From Bacteroidales bacterium (GTDB taxonomy: Bacteria > Bacteroidota > Bacteroidia > Bacteroidales > UBA932): a stretch of 6,180 nt of DNA. The translations under genes and the position numbers were made by a program. The notes beneath the pieces are model-generated. The model had not been told where the DNA came from. It ran no database searches and saw nothing but the letters and a program-made list of their open reading frames with translations. The stretch spans positions 1-6,180 of the forward strand of contig JAFZIX010000223.1 of NCBI GenBank assembly GCA_017554135.1. The letters are read 5' to 3'. Of the stretch, positions 1 through 5,718 are shown in pieces (positions within the stretch are counted from its first letter, which is position 1; each line of letters starts with the position of its first letter).

Positions 1-1728
1 GAGCAGTTCGAAGAAGGCTTCATCCTTACGACGGGCAGCACCTTCATGGACGGGAACATCGACTCCTATGTAGCCTTCGACCTGGCCGGAGAGTTCGACT
101 ATGTGAGCTTCACCGTGGGCACCCTGTCCAAGCGCCGCGTGCTGGGCGAGGACCGTCTGCTGGTCTTTGCCGATGACAACCTCATCCTGGACACCGAGGT
201 CCACTGCCTGTGGCCCAACCAGAAGTTCACCCTGCCCATCGGCAAGTGCCGCATCCTCAAATTCGCCAAGCCCGGCAACGGAGAGAGCAAGCAGACCTTC
301 ACCGGCGTGGGAGACGTGATGGTCTTCCGCGGACAGCCGCAGGACACCGCCCCCTACTTCTACCACCGCCATCCCGAAGCCCCCGACGAGGTAGACCTCA
401 TCGACTTCTGCGGCAGCCCCTACTTCCACTATGTAGGCCGATACCTGAGCACCCTCACCAACTTCGACATCAACGACTGCTTCAAGCCCGGCGGCAGCAT
501 GCGGGAAGCCTTCGTCATGAAGGACGGAAGCCGCATCAACAAGGGTATCATGCTGGAGACCAACGTGCCGCCCATGCTCGCCTTTGAAGACATCGACCTC
601 AACACCGCCATCTTCCTCTTCATCGTAGGCGCCGGCAGCTCCATCAGCGCCAGCAATGTGGCGGCGGCTACGGGCGTTTCTGCCGGAGCAGGCCTTGCAG
701 GAGCCCTGGCGGCCGGGTACAGCACCCTTAACCTGGTAGGCGACAAGAACCACCAGAGCGCCGTCGCGGCCTTCAACCCCTTCGGCGAGTATGAGACCCT
801 CACCTTCACGGTGGCCAACAAGAGCGAGTACGTGGACACCGACATCCTCGGCGCCAGGCTGGATCCCGACAACCCCGTGAAGCTGGATGTCTTTGCCGAT
901 ATGCGCAAGGTGGGCGAATTCTGGCTCACCAACCGCAGGGAGCCCACCACCATCAAGGTGCCCATCCACAAGTGCAGCCAGCTGGTGTTCTGGCTGGAAT
1001 GCGGCGACGGCCGCAGCGGCCAGTATGTCCTCTACGACATGACGCTCTCCAAGGAACCCATGCCCCAGGACGAGTGGCCGGTGATCAATGCCGAGACGGG
1101 GAAGCCGACTACCCTCCCCGTTTCCAACAACCGCAACGCCCAGCCGGGCCGCGTGGAATGGATGCATCCCAGCAGCATCTCCCGTGTAGAGGCCATCGAT
1201 CAGCTCTTCCGCGACGTGGACGAATCCTGGGAGAAGACCAATGCCTGCCTGTACGACGGCGCCATCGACTATGACATCACGGAAACCTACGTGCAGGCCC
1301 GCGACGGCAAGTTGTACAAAGCCGTGTCCATCCAGCGGGGCGGCCGGCGCTACGGTTTTACGGAAATCATCGCCCGCAACCGTGCGGTGATGGACAACGC
1401 CACCAGCGCCCTGCTCACCGTCACGGCCTCCTTCGTGGGCGTACCCGGCGCCAACCTGGGCGTGCTGAGCCTGGAAGGAGAGAACCTCCGCATCTTCCCC
1501 GAATACGTCAAGCTGGCGTCCAAGGCCCTCAACCAGTGCCGGAAGGACCTCAAGGAACTGAACAAATCCCTGGAAAAGGAGAACGAATCCCTGCAGAAGC
1601 TCATCCGCAAGGCCATTACGGTAGACGGTGTACAGTCCACCGACAAGGTGCTTCTCATGCCCCTTTCCCGTGGTGAAAAGCCCGAAGGCAACGCCTTCCA
1701 GCAAATTCAGTATTTTAACATGAATTAA
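1..1728 (+). CDS. hypothetical protein with two related beta-rich domains, 5' end missing
   Basis: I do not recognise a named family. The frame is open from base 1, and the 15 codons before the first ATG (46) read as protein (EQFEEGFILTTGSTF), so the gene very probably begins outside the window. Numbering from that ATG, residues about 9-95 and 242-335 look like copies of one module. Each has AF(D/N)xxGE(F/Y) followed by a TFTV-like strand, then LxVFAD, then an I-x-K-C step before a hydrophobic strand. The pattern resembles NPCBM-like carbohydrate-binding beta-sandwiches, but that is inference. Residues about 186-228 form a hydrophobic Ala/Gly/Ser-rich stretch that could be membrane-associated. 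Residues 497-522 are charged and heptad-like (KELNKSLEKENESLQKL), a likely coiled coil. Codon use is strongly G/C at third positions, unlike the lipoprotein operon. The stop is followed at once by the tRNA promoter. Confidence 0.85.
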   Translation, partial: EQFEEGFILTTGSTFMDGNIDSYVAFDLAGEFDYVSFTVGTLSKRRVLGEDRLLVFADDNLILDTEVHCLWPNQKFTLPIGKCRILKFAKPGNGESKQTFTGVGDVMVFRGQPQDTAPYFYHRHPEAPDEVDLIDFCGSPYFHYVGRYLSTLTNFDINDCFKPGGSMREAFVMKDGSRINKGIMLETNVPPMLAFEDIDLNTAIFLFIVGAGSSISASNVAAATGVSAGAGLAGALAAGYSTLNLVGDKNHQSAVAAFNPFGEYETLTFTVANKSEYVDTDILGARLDPDNPVKLDVFADMRKVGEFWLTNRREPTTIKVPIHKCSQLVFWLECGDGRSGQYVLYDMTLSKEPMPQDEWPVINAETGKPTTLPVSNNRNAQPGRVEWMHPSSISRVEAIDQLFRDVDESWEKTNACLYDGAIDYDITETYVQARDGKLYKAVSIQRGGRRYGFTEIIARNRAVMDNATSALLTVTASFVGVPGANLGVLSLEGENLRIFPEYVKLASKALNQCRKDLKELNKSLEKENESLQKLIRKAITVDGVQSTDKVLLMPLSRGEKPEGNAFQQIQYFNMN

Positions 1729-1729
1729 A

Positions 1730-1761
1730 TTTGGTTTATAAAATCTTTTTGCCTATCTTTG
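1730..1761 (+). promoter_or_regulatory. Bacteroidetes-type promoter for tRNA-Val
   Basis: A TTTG -33 element (1730-1733) lies 20 bp before a perfect TAnnTTTG -7 element (TATCTTTG, 1754-1761). The expected start is about 7 bp further on, a few bases before the mature tRNA 5' end at 1772. It begins two bases after the preceding stop codon, so the tRNA is transcribed on its own. Confidence 0.75.
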
Positions 1762-1771
1762 CAGTCCTTTT

Positions 1772-1846
1772 GAGGGCATAGCTCAGTTGGTTTAGAGCGC
1801 TTGCTTGACAGGCAAGAGGTCCGCAGTTCAAATCTGCGTGTCCTCA
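1772..1846 (+). tRNA. tRNA-Val (anticodon GAC)
   Basis: A full cloverleaf can be folded by eye. The acceptor stem is GAGGGCA (1772-1778) with TGTCCTC (1839-1845), containing one G-T pair, and the discriminator is A1846. The D stem is GCTC/GAGC (1781-1784, 1795-1798). The anticodon stem is CTTGC/GCAAG with loop TTGACAG (1805-1811), giving anticodon GAC at 1807-1809, which reads valine codon GUC. The T stem is CGCAG/CTGCG with loop TTCAAAT (1827-1833). CCA is not encoded, so it must be added after transcription. Confidence 0.96.
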
Positions 1847-1853
1847 CTCAAAG

Positions 1854-1887
1854 AAAAATCGGGCACTTTTTCAGTGCCCGGTTTTTT
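1854..1887. terminator. intrinsic terminator, probably bidirectional
   Basis: An 8-bp GC-rich stem, CGGGCACT (1860-1867) with AGTGCCCG (1873-1880), closes a 5-base loop and is followed by a T run (1882-1887) on the + strand. On the - strand the same hairpin is followed by five T (complement of 1854-1858). It lies between the + strand tRNA and the convergent - strand lipoprotein operon that ends at 1917, so it can end transcription from both sides. Confidence 0.85.
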
Positions 1888-1916
1888 ATTTAAGCGCCTT
1901 TAGATGCGCGCGTCAT

Positions 1917-3926
1917 TTAATTCCTGACGCAGCGCACCCCGAAGCTGTTCGAACGGTTGCCGTAAGTTAAAGACCTAACCGTTCCATCGGGCTCGAGCGT
2001 CAAAAAGCGAGCAGAAGCAGAATAACTTGTCGACGACCAGTAATAACCATATCTTCTGGCAATAACTTCTGAAGAGTTTCTGCTACGGCAGCTCCCCAAG
2101 ACATAATCCAGTCCTCTGATAGTAACATAGGTGCCGTCGGTTTTATCAAGCCCTACAAAACCAGGACTATTTTGACCATTATCCCACAGGAAATAACTTC
2201 TAGGCACAAAGTATCCTTCAGGGCAAGGATCATAGATAGTCTTTATGCTACTGCTATTACCCCAGAGCTTATTATTTGTCGCAGCGCCATCAACAGCAGG
2301 ATACCAGTCATGTTCTGCTGTGATATGCATTATAGGATTCTGACGTGCATAGGCAATGTTATTGCCAGAAACAGAGCCTGTTTCAGTTCCAGAGACATAC
2401 TTGTTAATAGCAGGAGCATTGCCAAGCATAGGCTTCAATCCTCCAGAAAGCAGCAAACCAGAAGAACGGCCAAGAGGATCCTTGCGGCCCCACTGATAGT
2501 ACATGTACGTATCATGTTCACCTGTAATCTGACCAAGGGCAAGTTTACAAGCATATGCATACTGTTCCCCCACAGTCATTTCTGCGCCATTAGGGACAAC
2601 GTCGCTTGCATCAACGGCCGGGACCCAGATATGATAGCTCCAGAGGAGATCGCCATTGGTGTCGTATATTCCCAACAGCGCATTACCGGTTGTACCTGCA
2701 GTTTTTCCTATAGTAACGGAGGTGTAACTGGCAGCCGTAATCTTGAAATCGGGATCGTTGTAAAGCGCATCCTCCGCCCAGATAATTTTTGCAGATGCGA
2801 CAGCCGACTGGAAACCGGTGGCCGATGCGTTTGTACGGGAAAAGTCATCGTCATGCTGGTACAATTGGATGTCAATGCTTGCCGAAGTAGCCGAGGAATT
2901 CATTACAATACAGTTGGCGGAGCCGTAGACCAGCTTGTACGCTTCAAGTATTCCTGTCACGGCGGGAGTATAACTACCGGCAGCCGGAGTAATGGCAAAC
3001 TTGGTGCTGGTAAGCGATGAGATTTTTACAATTTTGCTGTAAACATGTCCTGACTCAATATGGGAAGCCATCGAAATGGTGGCCGTATTGGCTTTATAAT
3101 CAGGAATGGAAAAGCTAACAGTCAAATTCTCAACTACATCGTTAGGGAGCAGAGAAATCGGAATTGATACAGGAAGCGCAGCACCGGAAGCCAGCGTGAT
3201 AGCTTCTTTGGGCACATAAGTAATGCTGGGACTTGTTCCTTCTCCAAATTCACCGGTGAAAATATTGAATTCTGCGTTCCCGGATATGGCGCCGGCGTCT
3301 GCGGTAACTGTAATAGATTCAATGACAGCATCAACCGGAGAGGTATTTTGAACTGCCAATTTAAGAAGAGCAGTCCTGGGTTCAAAGGCAAAATTAGGAG
3401 CGATACCTGCTTGCAAAGTGGCTTTGGTCGTGCTGGATGTTGCCCAACCAATGATATAGCGGCCAATACCGACCACTTCTTTTTGGGTAGAAGATACAGT
3501 TCTTGTAATTATATGATTCGTAACCGAAGCGCCCACTCCAGGATAAACCGCGGAAAAGAGATAAGCCTGTGTACCGTCATCATTACCATAATACCAAGAG
3601 GCCTTTTTGGGGAAGGTATTGGGAGTGAAGGTCGCGACAGTGGTTCCTTCCCCAGAAGAAATGGTGGCCACATCTCTCGTCGTAAACACGTAAGAGTCAC
3701 CATTATCTTTGTAATCGTATACGTCAATCTGATCCCCGGCAATCCAATAGAGACTGTTGTCGGCACTCAACGCCACTTTGGTGGCATCACCCATAGAACT
3801 GGTGAATGTGATTGTTTCATCGGCAGAGACAGGAGTTTCGGCTAGCGGAGCGGCCTGCTCTTTGGCACAACCAGCCAGCACAACAAGCGCTAAAGCCGGG
3901 AGAATGTATTTCATTTTCATATGCAT
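1917..3926 (-). CDS. fimbrillin-like surface lipoprotein with FISUMP-type C-terminus
   Basis: Predicted 669-residue outer-surface lipoprotein. The N-terminus has a short basic stretch, a hydrophobic core and a lipobox VLAGC with the lipidated Cys at residue 20. Residues about 36-300 look like a fimbrillin-type beta domain, including the ATK...LYWIAGDQIDVY pattern (48-70) and an AVYPG strand (126-130). Residues about 310-437 match a module often placed after it: the ANCIVMN strand (337-343), IIWAED (381-386), and GNALLGIYDTNGDLLWSYHIW (414-434). Residues about 455-669 are FISUMP-like (Fibrobacter succinogenes major paralogous domain): YYQWGRKDPL (476-485), YDPCPEGYFVP (565-575), YYWSS (628-632) and a final FGVRCVR. 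Its start lies 11 bp after the stop of the upstream gene, so the two are cotranscribed. ATG codons at 3926, 3920 and 3914 all leave an intact signal peptide, so the exact start is uncertain. The precise ligand or partner is unknown. Confidence 0.9.
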   Translation of the reverse strand: MHMKMKYILPALALVVLAGCAKEQAAPLAETPVSADETITFTSSMGDATKVALSADNSLYWIAGDQIDVYDYKDNGDSYVFTTRDVATISSGEGTTVATFTPNTFPKKASWYYGNDDGTQAYLFSAVYPGVGASVTNHIITRTVSSTQKEVVGIGRYIIGWATSSTTKATLQAGIAPNFAFEPRTALLKLAVQNTSPVDAVIESITVTADAGAISGNAEFNIFTGEFGEGTSPSITYVPKEAITLASGAALPVSIPISLLPNDVVENLTVSFSIPDYKANTATISMASHIESGHVYSKIVKISSLTSTKFAITPAAGSYTPAVTGILEAYKLVYGSANCIVMNSSATSASIDIQLYQHDDDFSRTNASATGFQSAVASAKIIWAEDALYNDPDFKITAASYTSVTIGKTAGTTGNALLGIYDTNGDLLWSYHIWVPAVDASDVVPNGAEMTVGEQYAYACKLALGQITGEHDTYMYYQWGRKDPLGRSSGLLLSGGLKPMLGNAPAINKYVSGTETGSVSGNNIAYARQNPIMHITAEHDWYPAVDGAATNNKLWGNSSSIKTIYDPCPEGYFVPRSYFLWDNGQNSPGFVGLDKTDGTYVTIRGLDYVLGSCRSRNSSEVIARRYGYYWSSTSYSASARFLTLEPDGTVRSLTYGNRSNSFGVRCVRN

Positions 3927-3937
3927 GTTATTAATTA

Positions 3938-4984
3938 TTATTCTATAAACTTACCGGCCGTACTGCCGTACTGGGTTTCGGCGCCGTTTCCGAAAGAGCC
4001 GGGACTGTTCTTGCCACCTTCGTTGGAGACATACCACCAGGTTCTGTCAAAAGTAGCCTCGTCCTGGGAGAAAACCTCGGTATAGGCGCCTTCGAAAAGT
4101 TGGAAAGTAACATGTCTATTGGCTCGGTATGCCTTGTCTCCCTTGCGGAAGAATCCAACAGTATAATCATCGGCGTTCATGATAATGCGGATTCCTTCGC
4201 TTCTATTAAATGGAAACATGGGGATAAAGCGCATCATCTGATCAATTGATGCGAGTATAGGAGCAGCAGTCAGGTTGCACTTGAGCTCAGTTGCATCGCC
4301 ACCGTTAACTGCAACAGATGGAATGCCTTCGTTAAAAACAACGGTTGCCGTTCCTGCCAAACCAGCAGATGGAGACGCCATCGAAAGCACTACCGAAGAA
4401 ACGGTTTTATCCTTTAACGCTTCTTCGGAAATATTTGACTGGACGGATACAAGCGTAACAACACGGTAGAAAGAGATGTCATTCGACAGCTCATCAGAAG
4501 AAAGAATCCTTGTAATCTGGATATCATTAGAAGAAAAAGCCGCATTGTCGCTTGCACTGTAAGACACCTCATTCTGAACAGTGACAAGCAAATCATACAG
4601 GCCCGTACTTCCATTTTTCCCGCTTGATAAAGATACCGCCGAATAAGGATAAATGGCTACAATTGATCCCGTCCCCACAGCATCCCCATCGGTATAGTCA
4701 AAACAGCCATGGTTCTCACCCACATAAGCCGGCTGAACCGTGTAACGGGCTTTTGCGCCGGTGCTCAGATTAACAACAGCTATCTGATCACCAGCTTTCC
4801 ATCCAACACTCCAGCGCAGACTGGTAATCTCATTCTTCGTCTGAGCTTCTTCAATATCTGTATAGACCGCAGATATGGATGGAATGCAGACACCTTCCTT
4901 TTCCGTGCCGGTTTCGCTTTTGCTACACGCCGCCACGGACATAAGGACAATGGTACATGAAATTAATAATGTTCTAATACTCAT
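3938..4984 (-). CDS. fimbrillin-like lipoprotein
   Basis: Predicted 348-residue lipoprotein with a hydrophobic signal peptide and lipobox SVAAC, lipidated Cys at residue 20. The N-terminal half carries the fimbrillin-family signature in the same order as the downstream gene: a TK near residue 50, then LRWSVGWKAGDQIAVVN (56-72), then an IVAIYPY strand (108-114). This makes the two genes paralogous in their first domain. The rest is beta-rich, with an HVTFQLFEGAYTEVF strand pair (291-305) that would close the fimbrillin fold. The tail is Gly/Asn/Ser-rich and aromatic (TWWYVSNEGGKNSPG, 315-329) and has no FISUMP ending. It sits between the 46-residue gene (21 bp gap) and the larger lipoprotein (11 bp gap). 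A structural or accessory subunit of a surface fibre is plausible, but a stand-alone surface lipoprotein cannot be excluded. Confidence 0.88.
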   Translation of the reverse strand: MSIRTLLISCTIVLMSVAACSKSETGTEKEGVCIPSISAVYTDIEEAQTKNEITSLRWSVGWKAGDQIAVVNLSTGAKARYTVQPAYVGENHGCFDYTDGDAVGTGSIVAIYPYSAVSLSSGKNGSTGLYDLLVTVQNEVSYSASDNAAFSSNDIQITRILSSDELSNDISFYRVVTLVSVQSNISEEALKDKTVSSVVLSMASPSAGLAGTATVVFNEGIPSVAVNGGDATELKCNLTAAPILASIDQMMRFIPMFPFNRSEGIRIIMNADDYTVGFFRKGDKAYRANRHVTFQLFEGAYTEVFSQDEATFDRTWWYVSNEGGKNSPGSFGNGAETQYGSTAGKFIE

Positions 4985-5005
4985 TCGTAACAGTTTTAGA
5001 AAGAC

Positions 5006-5146
5006 TTAATCGTTTCCTTCATCTTCCGGATCCCCGCTTCCTCCGGTACCGCTTAGGCAGATAACATTCTCTACGTGCAGCCAGATGGATTCTGTCCACG
5101 GCTGCACGTAAACTTGCCGGGCTTTGGCTTTTTCTTGTTTGTTCAT
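5006..5146 (-). CDS. 46-residue small protein at the head of the lipoprotein operon
   Basis: ATG at 5146 to TAA at 5006 gives 46 residues. The layout is a charged start (MNKQEKAKARQ), a central hydrophobic/aromatic stretch (VYVQPWTESIWLHVENVICL), then an acidic Gly/Ser/Pro tail (SGTGGSGDPEDEGND). There is no signal peptide or transmembrane helix. Small proteins of this type (Y-x-x-P near the N-terminus, VIC-x-SG in the middle, Gly/Asp-rich end) occur near surface-protein genes in Bacteroidales, from general knowledge and not a search. It ends 21 bp before the next gene, in the same direction, and its start follows an A/T-rich leader, as is usual where Shine-Dalgarno sequences are not used. 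Function is unknown; a regulator, leader peptide or secreted peptide are possibilities. Confidence 0.7.
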   Translation of the reverse strand: MNKQEKAKARQVYVQPWTESIWLHVENVICLSGTGGSGDPEDEGND

Positions 5147-5208
5147 GGCATAATTATTTATTGGTTAAACATGTGTTACACAGGTTAGTCCGACCGCAGT
5201 GTCCCAAA

Positions 5209-5221
5209 AAACGACCGTTTA
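5209..5221 (+). repeat. left inverted repeat of the predicted switch
   Basis: AAACGACCGTTTA is the exact reverse complement of 5462-5474. The core AAACG-AC-CGTTT is palindromic except for the two central bases. A serine recombinase cuts around a 2-bp overlap, and here that overlap (AC) would set the polarity of the site. Confidence 0.75.
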
Positions 5222-5250
5222 TTTGAACACTGTTTTTCACCCGTTTTCGC

Positions 5251-5272
5251 ACATGAAAACATGTCTGTTTTC
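5251..5272. repeat. overlapping small inverted repeats near the left arm
   Basis: ACATG-AAAA-CATGT (5251-5264) and GAAAAC-n6-GTTTTC (5255-5272) share bases and exclude each other as hairpins. They lie inside the predicted invertible segment, about 30 bp from the left repeat. They could be a protein-binding site or a weak RNA structure; neither is shown. Confidence 0.35.
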
Positions 5273-5360
5273 TAATGAAGCGCGCCCCTATTCCAATCAA
5301 GTATCCATGCATGCTTTCACTCGGCACAAGGCCGTGCATAACGTCCATTTGGCGCATATT

Positions 5361-5391
5361 GTTTCATTTTGACAAATTCTTCGTTTCATTT
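5361..5391 (+). repeat. GTTTCATTT direct repeats, 22-bp period
   Basis: GTTTCATTT occurs at 5361-5369 and again at 5383-5391. The 22-bp spacing is about two turns of the helix, so one protein could bind both copies on the same face. They lie about 30-60 bp upstream of the -33 element at 5424 and would move with the promoter on inversion. An activator site is possible but unproven. Confidence 0.35.
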
Positions 5392-5423
5392 CGGTTAATT
5401 GTGACGCTTGGAAACGGCGACTA

Positions 5424-5455
5424 TTGACTATTTTTGACATTACTTATTATCTTTG
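5424..5455 (+). promoter_or_regulatory. Bacteroidetes-type promoter inside the invertible segment
   Basis: A TTG -33 element (5424-5426, within ATTGAC) lies 21 bp before a perfect TAnnTTTG -7 element (TATCTTTG, 5448-5455), the same octamer as the tRNA promoter. The expected start is at about 5461-5463, at the edge of the right inverted repeat. In the present orientation it would transcribe into 5475-5718, where no intact gene starts until 5719. After inversion it would serve the lipoprotein operon. Confidence 0.65.
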
Positions 5456-5461
5456 CGCCAT

Positions 5462-5474
5462 TAAACGGTCGTTT
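5462..5474 (-). repeat. right inverted repeat of the predicted switch
   Basis: TAAACGGTCGTTT is the exact reverse complement of the left arm. Its central dinucleotide GT is the complement of the left AC, so the two sites are in opposite polarity and recombination would invert, not delete, the segment between them. In the current state it overlaps the expected transcription start of the promoter at 5424-5455. Confidence 0.75.
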
Positions 5475-5507
5475 ATTTGAACAGTTTTCGCGCTCATTCC
5501 CAAGCGC

Positions 5508-5645
5508 TTACAGCCCCTTCTCTCTCAACCACCGGTATAGCGTAGTCCGGCCCTCCCGCAGCTATGCGCGGATTTCATCGGCCCTGTCATCCAAACTGTT
5601 TAAACGAGCCGAACTGCCTTTGGTAATCTGAAGCGCCAGGTTGGC
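5508..5645 (-). pseudogene. decayed C-terminal helix-turn-helix fragment, possibly of a serine invertase
   Basis: The - strand frame ending with TAA at 5508 reads ...KGSSARLNSLDDRADEIRA, an in-frame TAG (5562-5564), then LREGRTTLYRWLREKGL. RTTLYRWL is the recognition-helix pattern of many helix-turn-helix domains. K-G-S-S, then L-D-x-x-x-x-E-I-R, then G and RTTLYRWL follow the order at the C-terminus of Hin/Mpi-type serine recombinases. In those, about 13 residues (the first helices, often ending in GVS) usually sit between the G and RTTLY; here they are missing, which suggests an in-frame loss. The frame is closed upstream by TGA (5646-5648), and no catalytic domain is present. Its position against an invertible segment fits an old resident invertase. 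Other helix-turn-helix proteins remain possible. Confidence 0.45.
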
Positions 5646-5672
5646 TCACCTACAACTTTTACTCGTACACTC

Positions 5673-5703
5673 TTGCGGGTTTCATTTTTGTTACCTATAT
5701 TTG
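5673..5703 (+). promoter_or_regulatory. promoter of the DUF4160-DUF2442 pair
   Basis: A TTG -33 element (5673-5675) lies 20 bp before TATATTTG (5696-5703), a perfect TAnnTTTG. The expected start is at about 5710, leaving only about 9 bases of A-rich leader before the ATG at 5719. It argues for 5719 as the start, because an earlier TTG start at 5641 would lie upstream of the promoter. Confidence 0.72.
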
Positions 5704-5718
5704 CAAAAAGAAAGTACT

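Larger units (their letters stand above)
5209..5474. other. predicted invertible promoter segment (phase switch)
   Basis: Seen: 13-bp perfect inverted repeats at 5209-5221 and 5462-5474 enclose 240 bp whose only good Bacteroidetes promoter (5424-5455) ends 6 bp before the right repeat and points right. The - strand next to the left repeat shows no TAnnTTTG element facing the operon. Known: Bacteroides fragilis flips promoter segments of similar layout with the serine recombinase Mpi, at repeats near ARACGTWCGT (from memory). The right arm here reads AAACGGTCGT, one mismatch from that. Inferred: inversion would put the promoter beside the 46-residue gene, giving a leader of roughly 80 bases and turning the lipoprotein operon on. 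The window shows the OFF orientation. No intact recombinase gene is present, so it would act from elsewhere. Confidence 0.68.
5147..5718. other. intergenic control region between the lipoprotein operon and the DUF4160 gene
   Basis: This 572-bp stretch holds no intact gene that I can support. From left to right it contains the A/T-rich leader of the lipoprotein operon (5147-5208), a predicted invertible promoter segment bounded by inverted repeats (5209-5474), a decayed helix-turn-helix fragment on the - strand (5508-5645), and the promoter of the DUF4160 gene (5673-5703). The longer frames here on either strand have protein sequence without recognisable domains. Confidence 0.7.

Noticed and set aside
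1772..1846. tRNA gene as an attachment site for an integrated element
   Set aside because: I found no second copy of the tRNA 3' end in the window and no integrase gene, so there is no sign of an att pair here.
2172..3020. 282-residue open frame on the + strand inside the large lipoprotein gene
   Set aside because: It is antisense to a gene with an intact signal peptide and clear domains. It starts inside that gene and has no domain of its own.
5143..5151. Two-codon ATG-CCA-TGA frame overlapping the start of the 46-residue gene
   Set aside because: Too short to support as a leader peptide; it probably arises by chance in the A/T-rich leader.
5306..5313. CATGCATG palindrome in the invertible segment
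   Set aside because: Eight bases of self-complementary sequence are expected by chance, and nothing around it supports a site.
5301..5330. Possible leftward promoter (- strand, TACTTGATTGG region) for the operon in the present orientation
   Set aside because: The -7 element lacks one T of TAnnTTTG, and the only TTG upstream is about 23 bp away, so it is a poor match compared with the other three promoters in the window.
5154..5357. 67-residue open frame on the - strand upstream of the 46-residue gene
   Set aside because: It runs through the left inverted repeat and the operon leader, shows no recognisable domain, and has no promoter before it. The repeats and leader explain this stretch better.
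5434..5631. 65-residue open frame on the + strand after the switch promoter
   Set aside because: Its start lies before the expected transcription start, and most of it is the opposite strand of the decayed helix-turn-helix fragment, which has clearer protein character.
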